Source: Eubacteriales bacterium (lineage in GTDB: Bacteria > Bacillota > Clostridia > Lachnospirales > Lachnospiraceae). Taken from it: a stretch of DNA of 35,273 nt. How positions within the stretch are numbered: position 1 is the first letter of the stretch; every line of letters starts with the position of its first letter. Shown piece by piece: positions 1 to 7,717 of this stretch. The translations under genes were made by a program, and so were the position numbers. Location: contig JAUNOY010000001.1 of NCBI GenBank assembly GCA_030536995.1, forward strand, positions 1-35,273, given 5' to 3'. The notes below the pieces were generated by a model, which was given only the letters and a program-made list of their open reading frames with translations, did not search any database and had not been told where the DNA came from.

Positions 1-184
1 TTGTTTGTGATGCGATTAAGAGAATGGATACCCTCTACTTCTCATTTTCAATCTTAACCTCCACACAATATATTTACTGCTATGTAAAGGTATCTGTAAT
101 TTTTCATGTCGAAATATACTCAAATATATCAAAAGGAAATGTAAAAAAATAAAATATAACAATACCTGATAACAATTTCATAAC

Positions 185-289
185 CCAGTTGGGGAAACCG
201 TTTTTGTACGTACAAAATTTTAAAGTCTAATTCCTATACTTAGGCATTACAGGCTTTAAAACGAACGTTACAACAGGTTTCCCTGCTGG
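185..289. repeat. Nested inverted-repeat structure (candidate oriT / origin / structured RNA)
   Basis: The outer arms 185-199 and 276-289 share a perfect 8-bp GGGAAACC/GGTTTCCC core plus a flanking CCAG/CTGG with a small bulge. Inside lie a perfect 16-bp palindrome, TTTTGTACGTACAAAA (202-217), and a two-step hairpin. The hairpin pairs TTTTAAAG (218-225) with CTTTAAAA (254-261), and TAATTCCTA (228-236) with TAGGCATTA (241-249, one mismatch) around a TACT loop. All pairings are read directly from the sequence. The role is inferred from the position upstream of an HUH-type protein gene. Confidence 0.6.
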
Positions 290-300
290 AATTTAATAAT

Positions 301-345
301 ATAGATATATGGCATAGTCCTACAGGATCTATGCCGTATATCTAT
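301..345. repeat. 17-bp-arm hairpin
   Basis: Arms 301-317 and 329-345 pair along 17 bp with a single mismatch that would be a G:U pair in RNA; the loop is 11 nt (TCCTACAGGAT). It is followed by a pyrimidine/AT run but not a clean T-tract. A factor-independent terminator for an upstream + strand gene is possible. Equally, it could be part of the same structured origin region as 185-289. Confidence 0.55.
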
Positions 346-481
346 ATATATATTATATATCTCTCTTTTCTCTCCCCTGTTTATAAATATGTTTATAAGA
401 TTTTTTATTATTTAATCTCAAATATCAAAAAACACGCCGATAAACACAAAAATAAAATCACATGTAAAGGAGAATCAAACT

Positions 482-760
482 ATGAATCAATATGATGAAA
501 GAGAGCGAATCAACCTTCGTCTCTCCAGAGAAGAAAAAGAAATGATAAAAAAACATGCCGAACACTTTGGTATATCCGTAAAAAAGCTGATGGTAACCTC
601 TACTCTACATCCTATTCAGCTACCTGAAGTACAAAGAGAAATCAAAAAACAAGGTCAATATAGACTAAGTACTTTATTCAATAATCTTCAAGCAAAAAAA
701 CTTCCTGAACCATATCTGAAAATTATTAAAGAGGAGATTCAAAAACTATGGGAAATATAA
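482..760 (+). CDS. Small ribbon-helix-helix-like / MobC-like DNA-binding protein
   Basis: This 92-aa basic protein opens with a short strand containing INLRLSREEKEMIKKHAEHF followed by a helix, GISVKKLM. That arrangement is seen in ribbon-helix-helix accessory mobilisation proteins, which bind the origin of transfer and help the relaxase. The start is set by AAAGGAGA just upstream. The stop overlaps the start of the next gene by 13 bases, which implies translational coupling with the relaxase-like protein. Family membership is judged from the N-terminal pattern only. The C-terminal half (PEVQREIKKQGQYRLSTLFN onward) is helical and is compatible with MobC-type relaxosome proteins. An antitoxin or a simple autorepressor are alternatives. 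Confidence 0.6.
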   Translation: MNQYDERERINLRLSREEKEMIKKHAEHFGISVKKLMVTSTLHPIQLPEVQREIKKQGQYRLSTLFNNLQAKKLPEPYLKIIKEEIQKLWEI

Positions 761-1260
761 TTATGAAACTTGTTAAAAGCGCTTATAGTAACAGCGATGC
801 AATAAATAAGGTCATTGGCTATATCTCAACAAATGAACATAAACCAGTTCTAACCGGAGGATATGGATTTTTCCCTCCCACTGCTGACAATGCTATAGCA
901 TCATTTACTGAAGTAGATAATCGCAACTTAACAGACTCAAATTCCAGAAAACTATGGCATCTTATACTTGCTTTAGATAATACATTCTCTTATCGTCATA
1001 TACTCAATATTGCTAACTCTATTTCCAGTATTTATGAGTCAAATGGTCATCATAATTTTTTCGGTATCCATACTCCAAAGACTCCCAAAGAAGGACGTGG
1101 ATCACATATTCACTTTGCTATTCAATATTATGGCTACAGCTATTATTACCCTCCACTTACCCCTGATCGTTTTTATGCAATTTTAGAATACCAAACTGAT
1201 ATGCTATCTGGCATATATAACTATAAATTCAAATGGGGAGGAGACGAAATCCATGTTTGA
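748..1260 (+). CDS. Minimal HUH relaxase-like protein (single domain, 170 aa)
   Basis: The protein resembles the catalytic N-terminal domain of MobA/VirD2-type relaxases, which nick and covalently hold DNA at an origin of transfer. Visible features are an N-terminal helix with candidate catalytic tyrosines (SAYSNSDAINKVIGYI, residues ~12-27), a central strand LWHLILALDN, and a helix. A three-histidine metal signature follows: one His in GIHTP (residues ~110-114), then HIH in GSHIHFAI (~125-132), the HUH motif. Canonical relaxases run 300-600 aa and carry primase- or helicase-like C-terminal regions. Here nothing follows the HUH domain except ~40 residues rich in Tyr/Pro. The start follows GAGGAG at ~11 nt, and the stop overlaps the next ORF by 8 bases. 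It could be a naturally minimal nuclease, a Rep-like enzyme, or a remnant that happens to keep its frame. The HUH assignment is fairly secure; the function is inferred. Confidence 0.65.
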   Translation: MGNIIMKLVKSAYSNSDAINKVIGYISTNEHKPVLTGGYGFFPPTADNAIASFTEVDNRNLTDSNSRKLWHLILALDNTFSYRHILNIANSISSIYESNGHHNFFGIHTPKTPKEGRGSHIHFAIQYYGYSYYYPPLTPDRFYAILEYQTDMLSGIYNYKFKWGGDEIHV

Positions 1261-1438
1261 AAATTATAATGACATCCTTACCGTTGAAGAATTTGCAGAA
1301 GTTCTTCGTATTGGAACAACGCAAGCATACCGTATTCTAAAACGTGGAGAAATTGCTGCATACAAAGAGGGAAAAGACTGGAAAATCCCTAAAAAGTCTG
1401 TGGAACAGTATATATATAATAAAGCATTTTCTAAATAA
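1253..1438 (+). CDS. Excisionase-like helix-turn-helix protein
   Basis: This 61-aa protein fits the excisionase-family winged HTH (HTH_17, MerR-like fold): ILTVEEFAEVLRIGTTQAYR, then ILKRGEIAAYKEGKDWKIP and a final helix ending in EQYIYNKAF. Such proteins bind element ends and steer a tyrosine recombinase towards excision, or act as small regulators. A strong GGGAGGAG site precedes the ATG. The first codons overlap the end of the relaxase-like gene, so the three genes form one operon. In integrative elements this protein normally sits next to the integrase. Here a terminator follows immediately, and the only tyrosine recombinase is 12.4 kb away on the other strand. Confidence 0.8.
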   Translation: MFENYNDILTVEEFAEVLRIGTTQAYRILKRGEIAAYKEGKDWKIPKKSVEQYIYNKAFSK

Positions 1439-1478
1439 AAAATTATGTGTTTTCTTTAATCGTAATCCAAATAATACC

Positions 1479-1518
1479 CTCTCTGAATGTGCATTTACGT
1501 CATTCAGAGAGCCTTTTA
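1479..1518 (+). terminator. Factor-independent terminator of the RHH/relaxase/HTH operon
   Basis: A perfect 11-bp stem, CTCTCTGAATG (1479-1489) with CATTCAGAGAG (1501-1511), is followed by CCTTTTATTTTC. It lies 40 bases after the HTH stop codon. The remainder of the 1439-1727 gap shows no gene. Confidence 0.85.
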
Positions 1519-1668
1519 TTTTCTATGAAGCTATTTATATTCCTATCCTCTATAAGTACAAAGAACTTTTATTTCCGTGCAAATATACATCCCATTCAGT
1601 TAAAAAGGAAATCCTGAATATATTTCTAAAATGAGCAAAAACATATGAGAAACCTCCCCCAAAAGTGT

Positions 1669-1674
1669 TATAAT
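1669..1674 (+). promoter_or_regulatory. Candidate -10 element for the 1728-3077 gene pair
   Basis: A perfect TATAAT lies ~54 bases upstream of the 1728 start codon. The -35 region 17 bases further upstream (TGAGAA) is weak, so this is a tentative promoter. It is the only good -10 box between the terminator at 1479-1518 and the next gene. Confidence 0.45.
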
Positions 1675-1727
1675 CTAAATGTCATAATTTCATCCACATT
1701 ATACAAATGAGAAAGCAGGTGATTATA

Positions 1728-2141
1728 ATGCATCTAATAACATGTCTGGATGACAATAATGGTATGATGTTCAATAAACGCAGGCAAAGTCAGGACTGTC
1801 TGGTCAGAGAGGATATTCTAAATAATCTTCAGGGTTCTAAGCTATGGATGAACTCATACAGTGCCGTGCAATTTAAAGAAACCTCTGGAGATTTCATTTT
1901 TATTGATGAAAATTTTATGTTCATGGCCTCTGAACATGACTATTGCTTTGCTGAAAATGTCTCTCTGACACCCTACTTAAATGAAATCAATTCTCTAATT
2001 CTTTATTATTGGAATAAAAAATATCCTGCCGATAGGTACTTTGATATTGACCTTAGTGACTGGGAATTGAGAAACACCACTGAATTTGCCGGAAATTCCC
2101 ATGAAAAAATCACAAAAAAAATATACCTACCAAAGAAATAA
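1728..2141 (+). CDS. Small conserved protein of unknown function, partner of the secreted nuclease
   Basis: This 137-aa protein starts MHLITCLDDNNGMMFNKRRQ. The ATG at 1728 is preferred over the upstream in-frame ATG because GCAGGTG sits 7-8 bases before it. Conserved-looking blocks are FNKRRQSQDCLVRE, LWMNSYSA, a central acidic strand IDENFM, and the tail SDWELRNTTEFAGNSHEKIT. There is no signal peptide or membrane segment. I have the impression that homologues are sometimes auto-annotated as ribonuclease Z. The metal-binding HxHxDH of that enzyme is absent, so that label is not supported. The gene ends 12 bases before the nuclease gene, suggesting co-expression. A role as immunity or accessory protein for the nuclease is only a guess. 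Confidence 0.75.
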   Translation: MHLITCLDDNNGMMFNKRRQSQDCLVREDILNNLQGSKLWMNSYSAVQFKETSGDFIFIDENFMFMASEHDYCFAENVSLTPYLNEINSLILYYWNKKYPADRYFDIDLSDWELRNTTEFAGNSHEKITKKIYLPKK

Positions 2142-2153
2142 CGGAGCAAACAA

Positions 2154-3077
2154 ATGATAAAAAAAATCAAAAAATTAACCGCAGTTATATTATCTGCATT
2201 TTTAGTAGTATCTGGTTTTCCTGCTAATATAACAGAAGACACTGTATATGCAACCGAAACCATAGATTTAGCCCAGATTCCTTCCTATACAGGCAGTCCC
2301 TACACTGTCCTCAATGATAATGTCCCTGATTTCCCAGAATCGGATTTTAATACGGAATCATTTGAAACCTATGGGGAACTTGATAGCCTTGGAAGATGTA
2401 GCGAGGCATACGCCAATATCGGTAATGATCTTATGCCTACAGAAGAACGAGGCAGCATCGGAAAAATAAAACCGTCTGGATGGCACACCATAAAGTACGA
2501 CTGCGTAGACGGAAAATATCTATACAACCGCTGTCATCTAATCGGCTACCAATTAACAGCTGAAAATGCAAATGAACAGAACCTTATAACCGGAACCCGA
2601 TACCTCAATGTCGAGGGAATGCTGCCATTTGAAAATATGGTCGCAGACTATATCAAGGAAACAGGCAATCATGTCTTATACAAAGCCACTCCCCTGTATG
2701 CAGGCGATAACCTCGTCGCAGCAGGAGTTCAAATGGAAGCCCAGTCTGTTGAAGACGACGGAATACAATTTAACGTGTTCTGCTATAATGTCCAACCTGG
2801 TGTAGGCATCGACTATGCTACTGGTGACAGCTGGCAAGACGACCTTACCCCTGCGTCAGACCAATTCTCCGCAGCAACAGAAGATTCTGCAGCATCCGGC
2901 ATACCAGAAGAACCTGTTGGAAACACCTACATCATTAACATAAACACTGGAAAATTCCATTATCCAACCTGCCGAAGCGTAAAACAGATGAATGATTCCA
3001 ATAAAAAAGAAGTTACTGACAATAGAGAAAATCTCATCTCACAGGGATATTCCCCCTGCGGAAATTGTAATCCATAA
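2154..3077 (+). CDS. Secreted DNA/RNA non-specific endonuclease with Ada-like Cys tail
   Basis: The protein is a secreted nuclease that degrades extracellular DNA. Residues 1-33 form a signal peptide with a likely cut after VYA. The central domain is EndA/streptodornase-like: the active-site block is YNRCHLIGYQLTAENANEQN (residues ~124-143), then LITGTRYLNVEGMLPFE. The usual DRGH is written NRCH here; the general-base His is kept at ~128. The last ~50 residues form a small metal-binding-type module (KFHYPTC ... GYSPCGNC), like the tail found on some micrococcal-nuclease-type proteins. It follows the 1728 gene by 12 bases with its own GGAG site and is followed by a strong terminator. Nucleic-acid scavenging, biofilm DNA release or use with a mobile element are possible uses. 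Confidence 0.88.
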   Translation: MIKKIKKLTAVILSAFLVVSGFPANITEDTVYATETIDLAQIPSYTGSPYTVLNDNVPDFPESDFNTESFETYGELDSLGRCSEAYANIGNDLMPTEERGSIGKIKPSGWHTIKYDCVDGKYLYNRCHLIGYQLTAENANEQNLITGTRYLNVEGMLPFENMVADYIKETGNHVLYKATPLYAGDNLVAAGVQMEAQSVEDDGIQFNVFCYNVQPGVGIDYATGDSWQDDLTPASDQFSAATEDSAASGIPEEPVGNTYIININTGKFHYPTCRSVKQMNDSNKKEVTDNRENLISQGYSPCGNCNP

Positions 3078-3153
3078 GTAACATACTCATCGTGTTTTTA
3101 TATATAACCAGCAAAAACGGAATAATTTATTTCCAAAATTGCAACAGTAAAAC

Positions 3154-3194
3154 GGACAGGCAAGTTCAAATGAGCGTGCCTGTCCATTCTTTTT
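3154..3194. terminator. Bidirectional terminator between the nuclease and the 312-aa gene
   Basis: A 9-bp stem pairs GGACAGGCA (3154-3162) with TGCCTGTCC (3177-3185). It is followed on the + strand by ATTCTTTTT and on the - strand by GTTTTAC. It can serve the + strand nuclease gene and the - strand gene ending at 3267. Confidence 0.8.
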
Positions 3195-3266
3195 AAATCT
3201 TCTGAAATCTTGTTACTACATATAGCTGCTTGTAATAAAATGTATAAGTTCTGTTTTCATATTTGC

Positions 3267-4205
3267 TTATATTGGAATGTTTCGGTCCAAAAGAAGCTCA
3301 TAGAAATCAATCTCTTTCTTCCGTGCTTTGCTCAGTAGACGCAGCTTATAGCTTTCTTCTTCCGATAAAGTCTTTAAATCTTCATCTGTAGCGTAGGTTA
3401 ATGATAAAATTGGGGCATCGTCCATAAAATCATATTTTTTCTTCTCTTCCCAATAACAGTCAAGCCACATATACATACTGACAAGAATCGGATTTTTCGG
3501 CTCATTCCACTCATAGTAAACCACACCATAAACAGGTTCGTTTTTAAGAGTTTCCATTTTTAAGATATCACCGACATGAAATGGCAATGGCAGATGAAAT
3601 ATAAAATGATCAAATGGCTCTATTCTGACTTCTTCACTTAGTGCATAGCGTTCCTCACGTCCGGATACCTTTACCAGATTCAAATCATTGTCAAACCAAT
3701 AGATATCACAGACATCCTCATCTAATACAACTCTCATTATGAATCCAACCATAGGAATCGGCTTTCCATGCCGTTTCTCTATATCAAGATACTCCTCTTT
3801 TTCCTCCTTCATATATGCATATGCGTTTTCATAACTGGAAAAGTAATGCTCTTCATCACCTCTTTCGTGGAAAAATGCACGCTCTTCAAACCGAGCCACA
3901 TATATGGAACCATCCTGTACCTCTCGTTCAGCCAGAATATCCTTCCACATCTGTACCATATGCTTGGTGTTTTCATAAAAAGACATACATCTGTCCCATA
4001 TACAATCAAAAATAATACTGTCTTCTCCGAACTCTTCTTCGGTATAAGTATTTAAAAGATATTCCAGCATCTCTATCTTCTCAAATATTGTTGTTTTCTC
4101 AGATCGACTTACCAGAATTACTTGCTGCGCTGGTGTAAACGCTGTGTTTTTGTTGAACTCCCGAACATCTGGAGAGTCAATAAATTTTAAAATATCGTGT
4201 TGCAT
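3267..4205 (-). CDS. Hypothetical protein of a duplicated lineage-specific family (copy 1, 312 aa)
   Basis: I do not recognise a named domain. The protein is soluble, acidic and rich in Tyr/Trp, with no signal peptide or membrane segment. It is clearly paralogous to the 309-aa protein encoded at 27558-28487. Shared blocks include FTPAQQ and KIEMLEYL near residues 24-51, YFSSYE.AY.Y (~120-131), HLPLPFHVGDI-type and GVVYYEWNEPK-type blocks in the second half, and a C-terminal IDFYELLLDR. Spacing is colinear, so the two are full-length duplicates. The start is supported by AAAGGAGAAAG upstream. A terminator-like hairpin separates it from the gene before it, so it may be transcribed separately. 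An intracellular adaptor or immunity-type role is possible but unsupported. Confidence 0.75.
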   Translation of the reverse strand: MQHDILKFIDSPDVREFNKNTAFTPAQQVILVSRSEKTTIFEKIEMLEYLLNTYTEEEFGEDSIIFDCIWDRCMSFYENTKHMVQMWKDILAEREVQDGSIYVARFEERAFFHERGDEEHYFSSYENAYAYMKEEKEEYLDIEKRHGKPIPMVGFIMRVVLDEDVCDIYWFDNDLNLVKVSGREERYALSEEVRIEPFDHFIFHLPLPFHVGDILKMETLKNEPVYGVVYYEWNEPKNPILVSMYMWLDCYWEEKKKYDFMDDAPILSLTYATDEDLKTLSEEESYKLRLLSKARKKEIDFYELLLDRNIPI

Positions 4206-4231
4206 ACTTTCTTTCTCCTTTATTTTTTCTA

Positions 4232-4257
4232 AAAGAAAAAGAAGACATTTTGTCTTC
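4232..4257 (-). terminator. Terminator of the zinc-ribbon gene pair
   Basis: Read on the - strand, GAAGACA...TGTCTTC (7-bp stem, 3-nt loop, 4257-4241) is followed by TTTTTCTTTT. It sits 14 bases after the 197-aa gene and just upstream of the 312-aa gene. A very similar hairpin precedes the 309-aa paralogue at 28674-28691. Confidence 0.75.
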
Positions 4258-4270
4258 CTTTTCCATTAAT

Positions 4271-4864
4271 TTATTCATTTTTCATCTGTGATTCTATTTG
4301 TTTGTTGTATTCATAAAATTCCTCTTTGAGTCTAGCAATTTTATAATTCTCACTGATTGCCTGTGGCACTGCCCACAACCCCGCTAAAATAAAAAGAACA
4401 CCAAATATCTTTCTAATTATTCCACCTGGAAGCAAGAAGAAAATACTAATTGCTATAAATACAATTGCAACCAAGAAAGCAGCCCCAATAGGTGTTCTCT
4501 CCAATTTTCTAATTTCATCTTTCAAATCTTCTTCTCTTTGTGCAATCTTATTTCTTGCATGCTCTGTTTTACAATTCAATTTATGCATTTCTTTTACTTG
4601 TACCCAATGCGCTCTAGCACGATCAATTTTTTCATATGTGTCAGACCATCCAATTTTATTAATCTTATTAAGTTCTTCTTCCACATCATCGTATTTTTCC
4701 AGAATATCATATGCCTGTGAAATTGCATCTTTACCTACTTTCATTTCTTCAGACACGTCTTCGCGTAACACTTCTGTTACTGCTAATCCATTCTCACATT
4801 TTGTTCCACATTCTGGACAAAATAAACCTTCATCAAATTCTGTCCCACAATTTTTACATTTCAT
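4271..4864 (-). CDS. Zinc-ribbon membrane protein (197 aa)
   Basis: An N-terminal zinc ribbon, CKNCG...CPECG (residues 3-20), is followed by a long charged, coiled-coil-prone region (~45-122). Two adjacent transmembrane helices (~127-146 and ~152-170) and a short basic/acidic cytoplasmic tail complete it. The start is placed at 4864, not at the longer ORF start at 4915. AGGGAGAG lies 8 bases before this ATG, and the longer start would overlap the preceding gene. The gene begins 13 bases after the 809-aa gene, and both have the same type of zinc ribbon, so they probably form one transcription unit. Such ribbon-plus-TM proteins are often stress- or envelope-related in Firmicutes, but no specific function can be read. 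Confidence 0.75.
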   Translation of the reverse strand: MKCKNCGTEFDEGLFCPECGTKCENGLAVTEVLREDVSEEMKVGKDAISQAYDILEKYDDVEEELNKINKIGWSDTYEKIDRARAHWVQVKEMHKLNCKTEHARNKIAQREEDLKDEIRKLERTPIGAAFLVAIVFIAISIFFLLPGGIIRKIFGVLFILAGLWAVPQAISENYKIARLKEEFYEYNKQIESQMKNE

Positions 4865-4877
4865 TAGATTTCTCTCC

Positions 4878-7307
4878 CTAACATTTTGTACCGCAGAAAT
4901 TACAGAATTTTGCACTTTCTGCTATTTTCTTCTTACAGTTACTACAGATTTTATATCCTGACACATCCTTTTTACTTTCCTCAGTGTTTACTGAATGAAT
5001 TTTTCCATCTAACAGATAATTTAATATCGATACATCTGCCCCATTAGTTATTAATTCTTCCATAACAGTTTTGTTTCGAAGCTGTGCCACATATATTAAC
5101 AATGTTTTTTCTGATTTATTTCTTAGTCTAGCAAGAATATAGAGAGCATTTTTATATACTTTCTCGTCAATAGTATTCTTTTGTTTTACAAATCTATCCA
5201 AAAGTTCAACTGCCTCTTTCTTTTCCTCGTCACCATTTTCGCATAAAGAAACGAGTATCTTTTCGAAATCTTTATCCTCATTTACAGCTTTCACAAAAAG
5301 TATCTTTGCTTTATTCCATTCATTGTTTGCATAAAAGCTGCATCCATATTCATAAATATCGTTTATTGGTATATCCATAATTTGATCTAATGTCTGATAA
5401 TAAAAACTAATTTCTTGCGCTTTCTCTAAGACATAATTCTTTGCCCGCCGTGTACTTTCTATTTCTTCTCCTTTTCTCCCCCTTCTGGTTTGAATTTCAA
5501 TTATTTTATCCAATTTTTTTATTTCTTCAATTATCTCCTCAGGAATCAATTCCCAAGCATCTATTTTTTCTTTCGCCTCCTTTGCCACCTTTTCTAAATG
5601 ACTTATTTCTTCTTGTAATCCGGAAATCCAGCCAAAATGATTATCCATTGCCGATAATGCTTTTTCTGTTTCATCATCCAGTGTATCAATAAATTCTGAT
5701 GTAATTTCTATACCATTACGCCAATTCGCCGGATTAGTTTCGAGCAACTGATAACCAATTTCTATCCTTTCATCTTCCGTTCCCTCATGAATTTTTTCTC
5801 TCAATTCCATTTCTTTCTGGCTATCTACAATATTTCCATTGAAATAATATTCTGGATAATACTTACTTATTTCAATCATATAATAATTATATATTTCTTT
5901 GGTCAACTTATAAAACCAAGAAAAAACGGTAGCTAATTCAGCGTTAACACTTTTCTTTCGGTTATGAGAGGCACCCAAATTAGAAATGGCACTGCCAACT
6001 AAACCTGCTCCTGAATAAGCTAATCCAGTTGCCGCATTCATTGCGCCTGCCGTTGCAGCTCCTTTTATAGCACCTCCAACACCAAAACCGCCTCCTTGCC
6101 AACGACCTCTGTCATCTTTTATCTCTTTCCGTAACTGCTTATTTTCTTCTACTTTTTGTTGAATTTCTCTAAATTTATCTCGCAAATAATCTACACTCGA
6201 ATACGCACTCTCGAGAATATCATAATATCGTTTCATAATTGCATCAGACAACGGTATTTCCAATACTCCTAAAAATGTAGCTGTACTGGTCCTAAATTTT
6301 ACATCAAATTCATCAAATAACTCTCTTAGTTGCAAAACTGCATCACTTGAAGATTTTGACATATTATCAAACGACTTATTCAGATAATCAAATGGCTCAT
6401 CTAATGTTCTTTTTATCCAATCCGACAAATAATATTTTCCATGAATTTTTATTTTTCTATCAAAAAAGCAATAAACTTTGTCTAAATCTGACAATCTTTC
6501 ATAAACTCTCCGCCTTCTTTCGGATTCTCTACGTTCTTCTATTCCACTTTTTTTCTCATAACCACTAATAAACATTTCCGCATGTTTAACAAGAAGACCA
6601 TATTTTTCCATTGTCATTTGAAATTGCTTAATTTGTTCTTTACTAAGCATTTCTACTGAATTTTCCTGATATTGAGAAGCAACCAATGGTTCTATTTCTC
6701 TTATTTTATCAATATATTCATACAAAAGTTTTTGAGGATCTGCCGTCTTAATTTTTTCATACACTAGGGGAACAGTTTCTATAAATATCCCTGTATTCCC
6801 ATAAAAATTTATGACTTCTTCAAAAAACTCTCGTTTTTCTTTAAATTCATTCTTTTCCAGATATCTCCTCCAGCATCCCTCACTTGTATCTTTGGATAAA
6901 TATAATGTTTTTCCGTACTGTATAAATTTTTCTTTAATACTATCAGATACGTACAATTTATGCCCGTTTTCAAATACATCATCTAAATAACGATCCAAAT
7001 AATAAATCGTATTTTCTACTTTATCACATACAGCATTTACATCTTGCTCTACCATATCATAAAGTTCAGCTTTTTTATAAAAACAGTTCGGACTAACTTC
7101 CTCTCCATTTAAGTACATGGTAAAGGCTTGATTTTGAATATAAGCAGTATATTCATTTACCAAACGCATATTGACATTTCTTTTTTTCTCCGTCACTGGT
7201 TTTGGCATTTCTTTTTCAGTTTCTAAGTTATATTTTAATTTTGCACCACAGTTATAACAAAACTTTGCACCTTCTTTAATCTGAGTTCCACATTCAGAAC
7301 AAAACAT
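4878..7307 (-). CDS. 809-aa protein with zinc ribbons at both ends, glycine-rich membrane segment and ankyrin-like motif
   Basis: This is not a family I can name. Layout: an N-terminal zinc ribbon, CSECG...CYNCG (residues ~3-20); a long helical region; and a Gly/Ala-rich hydrophobic stretch (~415-460, GGFGVGGAIKGAATAGAMNA and following) that could insert in a membrane. Further charged coiled-coil segments follow (~590-650), then helical repeats of TPR/ankyrin type. One ankyrin-like unit is TLLIYVAQLRNKTVMEELIT-NGADVS (~735-760). A C-terminal zinc ribbon, CSNCK...CNFCG (~788-808), closes the protein. AGGAGGGAG precedes the ATG. The Gly/Ala segment echoes that of the 338-aa protein encoded upstream on the same strand, which suggests both act at the same membrane or oligomerise similarly. 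The location beside the TerB-like unit suggests a multi-protein envelope or stress system. Confidence 0.75.
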   Translation of the reverse strand: MFCSECGTQIKEGAKFCYNCGAKLKYNLETEKEMPKPVTEKKRNVNMRLVNEYTAYIQNQAFTMYLNGEEVSPNCFYKKAELYDMVEQDVNAVCDKVENTIYYLDRYLDDVFENGHKLYVSDSIKEKFIQYGKTLYLSKDTSEGCWRRYLEKNEFKEKREFFEEVINFYGNTGIFIETVPLVYEKIKTADPQKLLYEYIDKIREIEPLVASQYQENSVEMLSKEQIKQFQMTMEKYGLLVKHAEMFISGYEKKSGIEERRESERRRRVYERLSDLDKVYCFFDRKIKIHGKYYLSDWIKRTLDEPFDYLNKSFDNMSKSSSDAVLQLRELFDEFDVKFRTSTATFLGVLEIPLSDAIMKRYYDILESAYSSVDYLRDKFREIQQKVEENKQLRKEIKDDRGRWQGGGFGVGGAIKGAATAGAMNAATGLAYSGAGLVGSAISNLGASHNRKKSVNAELATVFSWFYKLTKEIYNYYMIEISKYYPEYYFNGNIVDSQKEMELREKIHEGTEDERIEIGYQLLETNPANWRNGIEITSEFIDTLDDETEKALSAMDNHFGWISGLQEEISHLEKVAKEAKEKIDAWELIPEEIIEEIKKLDKIIEIQTRRGRKGEEIESTRRAKNYVLEKAQEISFYYQTLDQIMDIPINDIYEYGCSFYANNEWNKAKILFVKAVNEDKDFEKILVSLCENGDEEKKEAVELLDRFVKQKNTIDEKVYKNALYILARLRNKSEKTLLIYVAQLRNKTVMEELITNGADVSILNYLLDGKIHSVNTEESKKDVSGYKICSNCKKKIAESAKFCNFCGTKC

Positions 7308-7414
7308 AATCTCCCTCCTTGTCCATCTCTAATTACCATTTCATTGATAAGTACATAGTTTTCAAATATTAACTATTGTTTTATTCCCACCTCCAAAGTT
7401 TCATAAATTCATCC

Positions 7415-7717
7415 TTATTTATTCTGTGACAAATATTTTTTGGATATAGAGCATATAGTATTAGAAATGGCTCTTTTGATTTGCATCTTGTCTTTCTCTT
7501 CCATTTTATTAAGGATTCTAAAATAATGAGACATTAAATCAAAATTGCTGTCACTCTGAAATAAATCTGTGCCATAGCTACATAAGTATACTACATTGTT
7601 AAAGTGTACTCCTTTAGTAGTCTTTAATCGTATTCCGTCTTCGTCTGTCCAAATTATGTCTAAATAAAATGTAGACGGACATAAAGATCGTATTATATCT
7701 CTTTCGTTATTCGACAT
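7415..7717 (-). CDS. Hypothetical 100-aa protein
   Basis: No family is recognised. The protein is soluble, with a predicted beta-rich first half (FYLDIIWTDEDGIRLKTTKG) and a basic helical C-terminus (KMQIKRAISNTICSISKKYL). I place the start at the ATG at 7717; the GTG at 7723 is also possible, and neither has a strong ribosome binding site. It lies alone, ~107 bases before the 809-aa gene and ~350 bases after the 338-aa gene, in the same orientation. It is probably real, because the reading frame is open and codon use matches its neighbours, but the call is tentative. Confidence 0.5.
   Translation of the reverse strand: MSNNERDIIRSLCPSTFYLDIIWTDEDGIRLKTTKGVHFNNVVYLCSYGTDLFQSDSNFDLMSHYFRILNKMEEKDKMQIKRAISNTICSISKKYLSQNK

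Larger units (their letters stand above)
1..481. other. Non-coding leader with nested inverted repeats upstream of the mobilisation-like operon
   Basis: No convincing gene lies in this AT-rich stretch. It holds several stacked inverted repeats, listed separately at 185-289 and 301-345. They end about 140 bases before the ribbon-helix-helix gene. A structured non-coding region just 5' of a relaxase-like gene is where an origin of transfer or a replication origin would be expected. A structured leader RNA or a terminator from a gene beyond the left edge are alternatives. No nick-site motif was recognised. The first ~50 bases could be the 3' end of something outside the window, but nothing identifiable. 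Confidence 0.6.

Noticed and set aside
1344-1634. 96-codon + strand ORF overlapping the HTH gene and terminator
   Set aside because: It reads through the terminator hairpin in another frame of the HTH gene; no ribosome binding site.
1728-2141. Ribonuclease Z label for the 137-aa protein
   Set aside because: The protein is far too short and has no metallo-beta-lactamase HxHxDH motif.
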